Source: an uncultured Methylopila sp.
GTDB taxonomy: Bacteria > Pseudomonadota > Alphaproteobacteria > Rhizobiales > Methylopilaceae
Assembly (NCBI GenBank): GCA_902168115.1
Contig: CABHPB010000027.1
Span: 1 to 64,000, forward strand
Reading direction: 5' to 3'
Length of the DNA: 64,000 nt
A program made the position numbers and the translations under genes. Of this stretch, positions 32,143-40,814 are shown one piece after another. Within the stretch, counting starts at the first letter, position 1; each line of letters begins with the position of its first letter. A model generated the notes under the pieces. The model searched no databases. It was not told where the DNA came from and saw only the letters and a list, made by a program, of their open reading frames with translations.

Positions 32143-33033
32143 TCACAAGCCGAAACGCGCCCACAGCGCACGCCGTTCCAGCACGTCGATCGCCTCCTCG
32201 GCGAGCCCGGACGCCGGACCGAAAGCCACGCCTACGCCGTCCGAACCGCCGCGGCCCGTCAGACGCTTCAGCAGCGAGGTCTTTGGCGTGGTGAGGCGCA
32301 GCTCGACCTTGTCGCCCCAGCGCTCGCGCATGGTGGAGCGGATGTCGCCGAGCCGGTCGACGAGCCCGAGTCCGAGCCCGGACTGGCCGGTCCAGAAGGC
32401 GCCGGTGAAGAGCTCTGGATCGTCGCCGAGCGCCTTGCCGCGGCGCTCCTTCACCAGCGCGATGAACAGCTCGTGGATCTCCCGCTGGATCTCCTTGAGC
32501 CGCTCGACGTCCTCGGCCTTTTCCGGGCTGAACGGATCGAGGATCGCCTTGTTCTCGCCCGACGTGTAGAGCCGGCGATCGATCGACAGCCGCTCGATCG
32601 CCCGGTCGAAGCCGAAACCGGAGGAGACGACGCCGATCGATCCGACGATCGAGGCGGGATCGGCGACGATCTCGTCGGCGGCGCAGGCGATCATGTAGCC
32701 GCCTGAAGCCGCGGCGTCCTCGACGAACGCCGCGACGCCGAGGTCGTGCTGCTTCGCGAGTTGGCGGATGCGCTGATAGATCAAATGCGCCTGGGCGGCC
32801 GAGCCGCCCGGGGAGTTGATGACGAGGGCGACTTCCTTCGCCCCCTTGGTCGAGAAGGCCTTCTCGAGCGGGCCCGCCACGGAGGCGAGCGTCAGGGCCG
32901 GCCGCAGCGGCCCGCCGATCCCGATCGCGCCGGCCAGGCGCACAACCGGAACGATTGGCGCTCCGTCCTTTAACCTTGCCGGTAAAATCGGATTGAGGGC
33001 GCGGCGCAGGGTGGTGGAGATTGTTGCGTTCAT
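32143..33033 (-). CDS. S49-family (SppA/SohB-like) peptidase
   Basis: 296 residues from the preferred ATG (MNATISTTLRRALNPILPAR); a TTG at 33069 would add 12 residues. VALVINSPGGSAAQAHLIYQ and EDAAASGGYMIACAADEIVA are the S49 core, with the Ser of ASGGY as nucleophile; ASIVGSIGVVSSGFGF and LYTSGENKAILDPFSPEK (with the likely general-base Lys) follow. There is no strong signal peptide, so it is more like the small SohB/SppA36 type. It probably degrades signal peptides or membrane fragments. Confidence 0.92.
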   Translation of the reverse strand: MNATISTTLRRALNPILPARLKDGAPIVPVVRLAGAIGIGGPLRPALTLASVAGPLEKAFSTKGAKEVALVINSPGGSAAQAHLIYQRIRQLAKQHDLGVAAFVEDAAASGGYMIACAADEIVADPASIVGSIGVVSSGFGFDRAIERLSIDRRLYTSGENKAILDPFSPEKAEDVERLKEIQREIHELFIALVKERRGKALGDDPELFTGAFWTGQSGLGLGLVDRLGDIRSTMRERWGDKVELRLTTPKTSLLKRLTGRGGSDGVGVAFGPASGLAEEAIDVLERRALWARFGL

Positions 33034-33244
33034 GGGGAAAGGAGATAGCGTCGCTGCCGACCGGCACAACGGGACGCCGGGGGAATGAACGCCGAATGAA
33101 TGGCGATCTCAGTCCCGGTTCAGCAGTGGTTCGCTATCTTCAAGACCAAATGGGGCCCGGTTCGACTCCGCGCGGTGCGGGGTGGGGGATGCGGAGACGG
33201 ACGCGCTTCCGTCGCGATCCCTCCGGGCCTTCGAGGAGGAGAGT

Positions 33245-33547
33245 ATGGTTCGCAACTACGTTCTCGCCGCCGCTGTCGCCGCTGGCGGTCTCGCCATCGC
33301 CGCTTCGGCGCCGGCCTCCGCCGCCGAGGGCTCCGCTGCCGGCGTCGGCAAGCTGAGCGTCGCCAAGTCCGACATCATGAACGTCGGCTGGCGCGGTCGC
33401 GGCTGGGGCTATCGCGGTCGCGGATACGGCTATCGCGGCTATCGTCGTGGCTGGGGCGGCCCGCGCTTCGGCATCTATGTGGCCCCGCGCCGCGCCTACT
33501 ATCGCCGGTGCTGGATCAACCGCTGGGGCTATCGCGTCTGCCGTTGA
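33245..33547 (+). CDS. Small secreted Arg/Gly/Tyr-rich protein
   Basis: 100 residues. Signal peptide MVRNYVLAAAVAAGGLAIAA ends near APASAA. The mature part has repeated R-G-x-G-Y units (GWRGRGWGYRGRGYGYRGYR) and ends with two Cys (RCWINRWGYRVCR). GAGGAGGA lies 5 nt before the ATG. Similar short basic Gly/Tyr proteins are common in Rhizobiales and of unknown function; cell-surface or nucleic-acid/polysaccharide binding is possible. A terminator follows. Confidence 0.82.
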   Translation: MVRNYVLAAAVAAGGLAIAASAPASAAEGSAAGVGKLSVAKSDIMNVGWRGRGWGYRGRGYGYRGYRRGWGGPRFGIYVAPRRAYYRRCWINRWGYRVCR

Positions 33548-33589
33548 TCTGACGAATCCGGCCGGCGCCTGAGCCGGCCATTCGTCCGG

Positions 33590-33627
33590 AAGGGCCGGGA
33601 GCCATCGTGCTTCCGGCCCTTTTCTTT
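33590..33627. terminator. Rho-independent terminator after the RGY-rich gene
   Basis: Stem AAGGGCCGG/CCGGCCCTT (9 bp, 14-nt loop) followed by TTTTCTTT. An upstream GGCCGGC/GCCGGCC hairpin at about 33559-33578 may add to it. The next gene is convergent. Confidence 0.75.
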
Positions 33628-33631
33628 GCGC

Positions 33632-34393
33632 TTACGACAGATCGAGCAGGCCGCCGCGCTGCGCGGCGTCGGCCTCCGGCGTGAAGCCGCCGTCGGCGGC
33701 GTGCATGACGAGCCGGGGCAGAATTCGCAGCGGACCGCGTCCGCCGATCCGCGCGGACACGACGATCCGGCCTGCCGCCGCCTCGGCGCGCGGATGGACC
33801 GGCAGCAGCCGCAGATCGCCGAACCCGTCTCCAAGCGCGGCTAAAAGCGCGCCGTGCGCCTCGGGGCGGTGGATCAGCACGAGCGCTCCGCCGGGTTTCA
33901 GCAGCCGCCGCGCAGCGTCGATCCACACGGGGACGACGGCGCCGTCGTCGATATGCGCCCGCGCCCTGGCGGCGTCCGGCGAGGCGCGGTGGCGTCCGGC
34001 ATCGTCGAACGGAGGGTTCGTCGCGACGACGTCGAAGGCGCCGGCCAAGCCGTCGCCGTCCCGGGCGACCGCCGCGACGTCGGACGCGACCGCCTGCACG
34101 CGGTCCGACAGGCCGTTGCGATGGGCGTTCTCGGCGGAAAGCGCGCTCAGCCCTGAGTCGATCTCGACCAGCAGCGCCCGCCCCGCCCCCTTCGCCGCGA
34201 GCGCGAGCCCGACCGCGCCGACCCCCGCGCCGAGATCGGCGACGGCGGCGCCCGGCGCCGTCAGCGAGCGCGCGGCGGCGGCGAGCAGCGCCGCGTCGCC
34301 GCCGAAGCGGTGCCCTCGCCTGGGCTGCAGCAGCCTGACAGCGGCTCCGAAGAACAGGTCGTCGGTGTGCTGGTCCGCGACGCCCGGCGTCAC
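33632..34393 (-). CDS. TrmN6-like tRNA1(Val) N6-adenine methyltransferase
   Basis: 253 residues. RLLQPRRGHRFGGDAALLAA at the start, the SAM loop VADLGAGVGAVGLALA, acidic VEIDSGL and the catalytic NPPF in DVVATNPPFDDAG place it in the YfiC/TrmN6 family, which methylates A37 of a tRNA. The C-terminal half completes the Rossmann fold (LLKPGGALVLIHRPEA). It overlaps the DUF2007 gene by 4 nt. Confidence 0.88.
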   Translation of the reverse strand: MTPGVADQHTDDLFFGAAVRLLQPRRGHRFGGDAALLAAAARSLTAPGAAVADLGAGVGAVGLALAAKGAGRALLVEIDSGLSALSAENAHRNGLSDRVQAVASDVAAVARDGDGLAGAFDVVATNPPFDDAGRHRASPDAARARAHIDDGAVVPVWIDAARRLLKPGGALVLIHRPEAHGALLAALGDGFGDLRLLPVHPRAEAAAGRIVVSARIGGRGPLRILPRLVMHAADGGFTPEADAAQRGGLLDLS

Positions 34394-34620
34394 TGCGGCC
34401 CGGGTCTCAGCTCATGGGCGAGGCCGTTCTCGGCAAGGAGCCGGCGCGCGCGCCCGGCCTCGTCGTCCGGCACAAGCATGCGGCTCGCCAATATGCCGAG
34501 CGAGCCCTCGAGCACGCTCATGTTGCCGTCGACCACGAGACAGTCGATCCCCTCGCCCTCCAGGGTCGCCCGGGCGAAGGAGAGCAGCACGGGATCGTTG
34601 GTTCTCAGGATTTCATGCAT
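34390..34620 (-). CDS. DUF2007 (putative signal-transducing) protein
   Basis: 76 residues: MHEILRTNDPVLLSFARATL, then EGIDCLVVDGNMSVLEGSLG and RMLVPDDEAGRARRLL. This is the short DUF2007 ferredoxin-like fold found next to trmN6 in many Rhizobiales. Its role is not established. It overlaps the downstream trmN6-like gene by 4 nt (ATGA), so the pair is co-translated. Confidence 0.88.
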   Translation of the reverse strand: MHEILRTNDPVLLSFARATLEGEGIDCLVVDGNMSVLEGSLGILASRMLVPDDEAGRARRLLAENGLAHELRPGPQ

Positions 34621-34805
34621 GCGAACGCCAGCCTTTCGCCGTCACATTGCCGGCAGGCGCGCCGGGCCGCAATCCGGAACCCGGCACGATATGGTTAGCC
34701 GGCCGTTCACCCATTGGGCGAAAAACGCCCCGATCGCGCCCAACTTCGGCCCACCGCCACGGCGATACATCCGGCCGTCAGCAGTCGCGTCCGGGAAATG
34801 AAGCC

Positions 34806-34904
34806 ATGCGGTCGGAACTCCTCGCTCTCGCCGTCTCCGCTGCGCTTCTGCTTCTGGCCTCCGAGAAGCTGATGGCCGCCAAGGCGCTGCTCGCCGGCGG
34901 CTGA
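34806..34904 (+). CDS. Possible 32-residue single-helix membrane peptide
   Basis: Short open frame, mostly hydrophobic (LLALAVSAALLLLASEKLMA), preceded by a purine run GGGAAATGAAG. It lies in the gap between the DUF2007 gene and the polyprenyl synthase. Support is limited to hydrophobicity and a fair ribosome site; it may be chance. Confidence 0.3.
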   Translation: MRSELLALAVSAALLLLASEKLMAAKALLAGG

Positions 34905-34995
34905 CCGCAGAACCGGTCCCACCCATTTCCGCCTTGCCCGGCCGGGGCGCGGTGGCTACGGTCCCGCGCGATTGAGCCAGCCGGAGCAAGCCATC

Positions 34996-36018
34996 TTGGG
35001 CGTCGTCGCGCCATTCCAGGGACGTCAGCAGGCCGCGGAGGCCGACGCGCTCGCGCCGCTGCTTGAGCTCGTGACGCCGGGCATGGAGCGCGTCAACGCC
35101 TTCATTCTGTCGCGCACCGGCTCCGAGGTCACGATGATCCCGGAGGTCGCGAACCACCTGATCTCCTCCGGCGGCAAGCGGCTTCGGCCGATGCTGACCC
35201 TCGCGACCGCGGCGCTCTGCGGCTATTCCGGGGACGGCGACGTCAAGCTCGCCGCGGCCGTCGAGTTCATGCACACGGCGACGCTGCTGCATGACGACGT
35301 GGTCGACGGCTCCGAGATGCGGCGCGGCAAGCTGGCCGCGCGGATGCTGTGGGGCAACGAGGCGAGCGTGCTGGTCGGCGACTTCCTGCTCGGCCAGGCC
35401 TTCAAGATGATGGTCGAGGTCGGATCGCTCGAGGCGCTCCGCATCCTGGCGGAAGCCGCCTCCGTGATCGCGGAGGGCGAGGTGATGCAGCTCGCCGCCG
35501 CCAAGAACACCGCGACCACCGAGGACGAGTATCTCGCCGTGATCCGGGGCAAGACCGCCGCGCTGTTTGCAGCCGCCTGCGAGGTCGGGCCGGTGATCGC
35601 CAACCGTCCCCGAGAGGAGCAGGCGGCCGCGCGGTCCTACGGCATGAATCTCGGCGTCGCCTTCCAGCTCGTCGACGACGCGCTGGACTATGGCGGCCGC
35701 GAGGCCAAGCTCGGCAAAAAGGTCGGCGACGACTTCCGCGAAGGCAAGATCACGCTGCCGGTCGTGCTGGCCTATCGCCGCGGCTCCGACGAGGAGCGCG
35801 CCTTCTGGAAGCGCACGCTCGAGAACGGCGAGTCCGAGGACGCCGATCTCGCCGAGGCGCTGCGCCTGCTGCTCAAGCACGGCGCGATCGACGACACCAT
35901 CGCCCGCGCCCGCCACTACGGCGCCATCGCCCGGGACGCGCTCGCGCTGTTCCAGGACAAGCCCGCCGCGAAGGCGCTGCTCGACGTGGTGGAGTTCGTC
36001 ACCGCCCGGGCGCACTGA
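34996..36018 (+). CDS. ispB: Polyprenyl (octaprenyl/decaprenyl) diphosphate synthase
   Basis: About 340 residues. The two Asp-rich motifs are intact: LLHDDVVDGSEMRRG (FARM, DDxxD) and FQLVDDALDYGG (SARM). ISSGGKRLRPML and GKTAALFAAACEVG are also typical. It makes the long side chain of ubiquinone. The start is a TTG at 34996 with GGAG 9 nt upstream, giving LGVVAPF; another TTG at 34972 would add 8 residues. Confidence 0.93.
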   Translation: MGVVAPFQGRQQAAEADALAPLLELVTPGMERVNAFILSRTGSEVTMIPEVANHLISSGGKRLRPMLTLATAALCGYSGDGDVKLAAAVEFMHTATLLHDDVVDGSEMRRGKLAARMLWGNEASVLVGDFLLGQAFKMMVEVGSLEALRILAEAASVIAEGEVMQLAAAKNTATTEDEYLAVIRGKTAALFAAACEVGPVIANRPREEQAAARSYGMNLGVAFQLVDDALDYGGREAKLGKKVGDDFREGKITLPVVLAYRRGSDEERAFWKRTLENGESEDADLAEALRLLLKHGAIDDTIARARHYGAIARDALALFQDKPAAKALLDVVEFVTARAH

Positions 36019-36178
36019 CGGGCCGGGACGCGCGCAGGCCTGCCCCTCGCGGGAAGCGCTGGCTTTCCGGTCGCATTCGCTATATTGCAGCGCAGTATTC
36101 CAACCCGGCGACATATGCGCCGCGCCTCGACGCGCGGGTGACGTCGCGCCGCCGGGTTCTACGCCCGAGACACAGATC

Positions 36179-38047
36179 GTGACCACAGGTTCCCACGCCT
36201 CGCCCCTGATGCGCGCGCTCGCCGAGCGCGGCTACGCCGAGCTGACGCCCGTCCAGAGCGAGGTCTCATCCGCCATGGCCGCGGGACGCGACCTGCTGGT
36301 CTCGGCCCAGACCGGCTCCGGAAAAACCGTCGCCTACGGGCTCGCCCTCGGCGAGACGCTGCTCGGCGGCGACGAGCGCCTGTCGGCCGCGGGCGCCCCG
36401 TTCGCCCTCGTGGTCGCGCCGACCCGCGAACTCGCCCTGCAGGTCGAGCGTGAGCTCGGCTGGCTGTTCGCCGGGGCCGGCGGACGCATCGTCGCCTGCG
36501 TCGGCGGGATGGACCCGCGGGCCGAACGCCGCCGCCTCGAAGGCGGCGCGCATATCGTCGTCGGCACGCCCGGACGCCTGCGCGACCACATCGACCGCCG
36601 GGCTCTCGACCTCTCGGCGCTGCAGTCCGTCGTGCTCGACGAGGCCGACGAGATGCTCGACCTCGGCTTCCGCGAGGACCTCGAATTCATCCTGGAGGCG
36701 ACGCCTCCCGAGCGCCGGACGCTGCTGTTCTCCGCGACGCTGCCGGACGCCATCGTGTCGATCGCGCGACGCTTCCAGCGCGACGCCCTGCGAATCGAGA
36801 CCGCCGGCGAGACCGAGGCCCATGCGGACATCGAGCATCGCGCCATCCGCGTCTCGCCGCGCCAGACCGACGGCGTCGTCGTCAACCTGCTGCGCCAGCA
36901 CGACGCGGCCGCGGCCATCGTGTTCTGCTCCACGCGCGAGGGGGTCCGGCGACTGCACGAGACGCTGTCGAGGCGCGGCTTCTCGGCGGTTCTGCTCTCG
37001 GGCGAGCTCGGCCAGGCCGAGCGCAATCGCGCGCTCGACGAGATCCGCGACGGACGCGCCCGGGTGTGCGTGGCGACCGACGTCGCCGCGCGCGGCATCG
37101 ACCTCGCGAACGTCGAGCTCGTCATCCACGCCGACCTGCCGCATGACGCCGAAGTGTTCCGGCATCGCAGCGGCCGCACCGGCCGCGCCGGGCGCAAGGG
37201 GGTGAGCGTGCTGCTCGCGCCGGCCTCGCGGCGGCGCAAGGCCGAGCTCCTGCTGGGCGACGCCGGCGTGGACCCCGTCTGGAGCTCCCCGCCTTCGGCC
37301 GACGAGATCCGTTCGCTCGACCGTGAGCGGCTTTCGGTCGACCCCGCCATCGCGGCCCCGGCCTCGCCGGAAGAGCTCGACCGCGCCCGCGAGCTGATCG
37401 GGCGGATCGGCGCGGAACAGGCCGCGGTCGCGCTGATGCGGCTCCATCTCGCGCGGCTTCCGCAACCGATCTCGGTCGACGATCCCGGCGAATGGACGCC
37501 CGCCCGCAGCCGCGTCGCCGCTCGCGAGGACGCTCCTTACGAGCCGCGCTCGCCGCGCGCCCGCGAGGCGTTCGACGGCGTGTGGTTCCGCCTCGCGGTC
37601 GGCCGCAAGCAGAACGCCGATCCGAAGTGGATCCTGCCGCTGCTCTGCCGCCGCGGCGGCGTGACCCGCAACGAGATCGGCGCGATCCGCATCTTCGACC
37701 GCGAGACCAAGGTGTCGATCGCTGCCTCGGCGGCGGAAGCCTTCGCGGTCCATGCGCTCGGCGCCGAGAAGGGCGACGTCGCGATCACGCGCGCGGACGC
37801 TCCGACGGAGCGGCACGAGCCGCCGCGCGCGCGACCGGAATCGCGGCCATCGAAGCCGCCATACAGGCCCGATCACGCCAAGGTCGGCGCAGAGGGCGAC
37901 CCCTCTCGTCGAAAGGTCCGGCCTGCCGGCAAGCCCTACGCTGCGCGCGAGAAGGACGGCGCGGCCGCGCGCGGCGTCAGGCACGGCAAGCTGGAAAACC
38001 GGGGAAGCGGCGCCAAAGCCGCGCGGCGGCGCGCGAAGGGCGACTGA
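36179..38047 (+). CDS. DEAD-box RNA helicase with DbpA-type RNA-binding domain
   Basis: 622 residues from a GTG. Motifs in order: Q motif (ERGYAELTPVQSEVSSAM), I SAQTGSGKT, Ia PTRELALQ, II VLDEADEML, III FSATLP, V ATDVAARGIDLA, VI HRSGRTGRAGRKG. The C-terminal domain RRGGVTRNEIGAIRIFDRET is the DbpA RNA-binding fold that targets 23S rRNA, followed by a basic disordered tail of about 90 residues (RPSKPPYRPDHAK, RKVRPAGK). It likely acts in large-subunit assembly. It starts 160 bp after ispB. Confidence 0.93.
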   Translation: MTTGSHASPLMRALAERGYAELTPVQSEVSSAMAAGRDLLVSAQTGSGKTVAYGLALGETLLGGDERLSAAGAPFALVVAPTRELALQVERELGWLFAGAGGRIVACVGGMDPRAERRRLEGGAHIVVGTPGRLRDHIDRRALDLSALQSVVLDEADEMLDLGFREDLEFILEATPPERRTLLFSATLPDAIVSIARRFQRDALRIETAGETEAHADIEHRAIRVSPRQTDGVVVNLLRQHDAAAAIVFCSTREGVRRLHETLSRRGFSAVLLSGELGQAERNRALDEIRDGRARVCVATDVAARGIDLANVELVIHADLPHDAEVFRHRSGRTGRAGRKGVSVLLAPASRRRKAELLLGDAGVDPVWSSPPSADEIRSLDRERLSVDPAIAAPASPEELDRARELIGRIGAEQAAVALMRLHLARLPQPISVDDPGEWTPARSRVAAREDAPYEPRSPRAREAFDGVWFRLAVGRKQNADPKWILPLLCRRGGVTRNEIGAIRIFDRETKVSIAASAAEAFAVHALGAEKGDVAITRADAPTERHEPPRARPESRPSKPPYRPDHAKVGAEGDPSRRKVRPAGKPYAAREKDGAAARGVRHGKLENRGSGAKAARRRAKGD

Positions 38048-38188
38048 ACGGGCGCTGTCGCATAGATGCGCGCACGCGCTGCATCACGAACGCGGTATCG
38101 GCGGCAGGTCCGATAATTTCCCGTTGACCGCGGTAAAATCGTGCCCTCCATCTGCGGCGCCCGATCTTGGGCGCCATGGGGGAATTCC

Positions 38189-38566
38189 GTGATCTTCAGA
38201 TCCATCTTGCTCGTCGCGGCCTCGGCCGCGGCGGTGGTCGCGTCGTCGGACGCCTTCGCCCAAAGCAAGGGCGACTGGGTGCTCGGCCGCTGGAAAGGAG
38301 GGGCCTACTGGTATCCCGCCGTCATCCAGCGCGTCGACGGCGACCAGCTGACGCTCCAGTACGATGACGGCGACCGGGAGACGACCGCTCTCGCAAAGGT
38401 CCGGCCCTACGACTGGGCGATCGGCAAGAAGGTCGAGTGCAACTTCCAGGGCAAGGGCGACTGGTATCCCGGAACGATCTCGTCGCTGGGCGGCGAGGCG
38501 ATCGGCATCGCCTACGACGATGGCGACAAGGAACGTACGAAGACGGGTCGCTGCCGCTCCAGATGA
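38189..38566 (+). CDS. Exported protein with two Tudor/Agenet-like repeats
   Basis: 125 residues from a GTG with GGGGGA upstream. Signal peptide MIFRSILLVAASAAAVVASS ends at AFAQ. The mature protein is two copies of a small SH3-like barrel: WVLGRWKGGAYWYPAVIQRV then YDDGDRE, and VECNFQGKGDWYPGTISSLG then YDDGDKE. The W-YPA/GxI and YDDGD signatures are those of Tudor/Agenet modules. In eukaryotes these bind methylated residues; an exported bacterial form has no known ligand. It ends in a basic tail. Confidence 0.8.
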   Translation: MIFRSILLVAASAAAVVASSDAFAQSKGDWVLGRWKGGAYWYPAVIQRVDGDQLTLQYDDGDRETTALAKVRPYDWAIGKKVECNFQGKGDWYPGTISSLGGEAIGIAYDDGDKERTKTGRCRSR

Positions 38567-38580
38567 TTGCGTCGTCCGGT

Positions 38581-38602
38581 CGGCGGGTTTCGACGCCCGC
38601 CG
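38581..38602. terminator. Hairpin between convergent Tudor-like and prolyl-tRNA editing genes
   Basis: Arms CGGCGGG/CCCGCCG with an 8-nt loop between two convergent stops. No T-tract; possibly bidirectional. Confidence 0.4.
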
Positions 38603-38617
38603 GCCGTCCGCGCCGGA

Positions 38618-39109
38618 TCAGAGATCCAGAATGATCGGCTCGTGCCCGGTCTCCTTCAGGAACCGGATCAGGTCCTCGGCCTGCACCGCCGTGGTCGCGG
38701 TGTTCTCGAGCGGGTGGAAGTTGACCCGCCCCTTGGCCAGCAGCCCCGCGTCGAGCGCGACGGTGACGCGACCCTCCGTGTCGTTGATCGCGCCGAACGG
38801 GCTCACCGAGCCCGGCGTCACGCCCCAGACCTCGTAGAGCAGTTCGGCCGAGCCGAACGACACGCGCCCCTGCCCGCCGAGCTTCTCGTGGATGCGCTTG
38901 AGGTCGACGACGGCCTCGTCCTCGGCGACGACGAGGAACAGCCGGCCCTTCTTGTCCTTCAGGAACAGGTTCTTCGACTTGCCGCCCTCGATACGCGCCC
39001 TGAGATGCGCCGACTCGGCGACGGTGAACACCGCCTCGTGCTCGATCGTCTCGTGGGCGATCCCGAGCCTGTCGAGAAAGGCGAAAAGGTCGGCGCGCGT
39101 CGCGGGCAT
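38618..39109 (-). CDS. Prolyl-tRNA editing protein (YbaK/ProX family)
   Basis: 163 residues. KSKNLFLKDKKGRLFLVVAE carries the conserved Lys of the YbaK/ProX editing domain; GVTPGSVSPFGAINDTEGRV and NFHPLENTATTAV are the other conserved blocks. Stand-alone ProXp-ala-type deacylases hydrolyse Ala-tRNA(Pro) made by prolyl-tRNA synthetase. It sits next to tRNA-Gly, on the opposite strand. Confidence 0.92.
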   Translation of the reverse strand: MPATRADLFAFLDRLGIAHETIEHEAVFTVAESAHLRARIEGGKSKNLFLKDKKGRLFLVVAEDEAVVDLKRIHEKLGGQGRVSFGSAELLYEVWGVTPGSVSPFGAINDTEGRVTVALDAGLLAKGRVNFHPLENTATTAVQAEDLIRFLKETGHEPIILDL

Positions 39110-39252
39110 CTGCTGTCCATCGGGGAAAACAACTGCGCCCCCTTAGCCTGTTCGCGCCGATCGCGACAGATCGCAACGAGCGGCTTGCATTCCCGGAGCC
39201 GATGCGGCATGAAGCGCGTCTCGCGGGGCCACCCACCCTGCGCCGGACTGAT

Positions 39253-39327
39253 GCGGGTGTAGCTCAGGGGTAGAGCACAACCTTGCCAAGGTTGGGGTCG
39301 AGGGTTCGAATCCCTTCGCCCGCTCCA
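39253..39327 (+). tRNA. tRNA-Gly (anticodon GCC)
   Basis: Cloverleaf with acceptor GCGGGTG/CGCCCGC, anticodon stem CAACC/GGTTG around TTGCCAA (anticodon GCC), T-loop GGTTCGAATCC, discriminator T and encoded CCA. Confidence 0.97.
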
Positions 39328-39343
39328 GTCTCCAGACTGCCGA

Positions 39344-39369
39344 AAAGCCGCGGATCGCTCCGCGGCTTT
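39344..39369. terminator. Terminator between tRNA-Gly and tadG-like gene
   Basis: Perfect 11-bp stem AAAGCCGCGGA/TCCGCGGCTTT, loop TCGC, usable on both strands because the flanking genes converge. The core is the same 18 bases as in the terminator at 51337. Confidence 0.75.
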
Positions 39370-39398
39370 CGTCGTTTTCAGCGACCGAGCGGCGGTCC

Positions 39399-40814
39399 CT
39401 ACCGGCTGACGCGCAGCTGCGACAGGGAGCTGCCGATCGTCTGGAAGGCGGACTTGAGCGCGACGCTGTCGCCGGCGTCGAAGTAGTAGGTCAGCCCGGT
39501 CGCGCAGTTCTGCAGAAGCTGCTTGGTCGCCGCGCTCGGATTGTTGAAGGCGACCGCGTACACGAAAATGCCCTTGGCCTTCATGCTTGTGCACACCGAG
39601 GTCAGCCTCGCGTCCAGAACGCCTTCGGCGGTCGGCTGGTCGGTGGAGCCTAGCCGGTTGTCGGACAGATAGCCGTAGGCGGTGTAGTTGTTCGGCGAGA
39701 AGCTGTTCTCGCCGTCCGTCATCAGCACGACGGCCTTGCTCATGTTCTTGGCGCCGTATTTGAGCGGGAGCTTCAGCGTGTCCATGTCGCCGCCCCAGAG
39801 GCCCCGCCAGCTCGGCGACAGCATGCGCCATCCCCAGACGGCGCCGACGTTGATCAGCGTCGAGCCCGCCGCCTTCATGTTGTTGATGCCGGAGATGACG
39901 GTCGCCTTCGTGGCCGTGAGCGGCGTCACGGTCGACGGGCAATAGGCCCCGGGGCCCCGCTGCGTGATGTAGTCGACATAGGCGATGTCGAGGTAGGAGA
40001 AGCCCCAGAAGCTCTTGATCCAGTCGTTCCAGCCGGAGTCGGGGCTGTAATAGGCCTTGAAGAGCGTGTTGCCGCTGGTCGCCGAGGGCGGATCGTCGTT
40101 CTGGTCGAGGCTCGCGGCGCGTTCCTCCACGCAGCCTGTCCACTGGACCGGATAGTAGGGGTTCGTCGTGGCGAGCAGGCTCGACGGCGTGACCCAGGTC
40201 GTGCGGAGAGTCCCGACATTGACCGCCTGCGAGAACGGCACGAGACCGACATAGAGGTTCTTGCCCGTCGCGTTGTCCCCGAACAGGATGTCCACGAGAC
40301 TGGTCGCCGCGGCCTTGAGGCCCGGCATGCTCGAGCTGATCTCCATCGATCCGGTGTTGTCGAGGACCATCACCAGTTCGAGCCCCGTCGAGGCTCGCGT
40401 GACCTCGGACACGGCCTTGACCGTCACCAGCGGCGTTCCGAACAGCTTCATGAAGGCGGTCGGCATCGTCGCCGTCGCGTTGAGGCTGATCACCGTCTTG
40501 TCGCTGTTCGCGGTCGCCGTGACTTCGGTGACGGTCGCCCCTGCGTAGTTCGCCTTGAAGTTGGCGGCCACGAATTTCCTGGCGTCCGCCTGGAAGTCGG
40601 ACGTCGCGACGCGGGCGCCGACGGCGAGCCCGGCCGCGTCGAGCGCGTTGGTGAGGCGCGCCTTCACGACCATCGACCGGCCGGTGTCGATCGCGATGCC
40701 GATGCAGCCGATGAGGATCAGGAAGATGAGGCCCAGCAGCGGCGCTGCCGCCGCCCGCTCGGATTTTTGGAACCGCGCCGATACCGCCCAAAAGCGCCGT
40801 GCGTTCACGAACAT
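39399..40814 (-). CDS. TadG-like protein with VWA domain
   Basis: 471 residues. An N-terminal TadE/G-type hydrophobic segment (AAAPLLGLIFLILIGCIGIA) is followed by DTGRSMVVKARLTNALDAAG, as in Tad pseudopilins. A VWA domain begins at LELVMVLDNTGSM, with intact MIDAS DxTGS and later SKAVVLMTDGENS; a Trp/Tyr-rich insertion lies within it. It would be exported and anchored, contributing to Tad/Flp pilus assembly. Its start overlaps the upstream TadE-like gene by 10 nt. No tadABC secretion ATPase genes are in the window. Confidence 0.88.
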   Translation of the reverse strand: MFVNARRFWAVSARFQKSERAAAAPLLGLIFLILIGCIGIAIDTGRSMVVKARLTNALDAAGLAVGARVATSDFQADARKFVAANFKANYAGATVTEVTATANSDKTVISLNATATMPTAFMKLFGTPLVTVKAVSEVTRASTGLELVMVLDNTGSMEISSSMPGLKAAATSLVDILFGDNATGKNLYVGLVPFSQAVNVGTLRTTWVTPSSLLATTNPYYPVQWTGCVEERAASLDQNDDPPSATSGNTLFKAYYSPDSGWNDWIKSFWGFSYLDIAYVDYITQRGPGAYCPSTVTPLTATKATVISGINNMKAAGSTLINVGAVWGWRMLSPSWRGLWGGDMDTLKLPLKYGAKNMSKAVVLMTDGENSFSPNNYTAYGYLSDNRLGSTDQPTAEGVLDARLTSVCTSMKAKGIFVYAVAFNNPSAATKQLLQNCATGLTYYFDAGDSVALKSAFQTIGSSLSQLRVSR

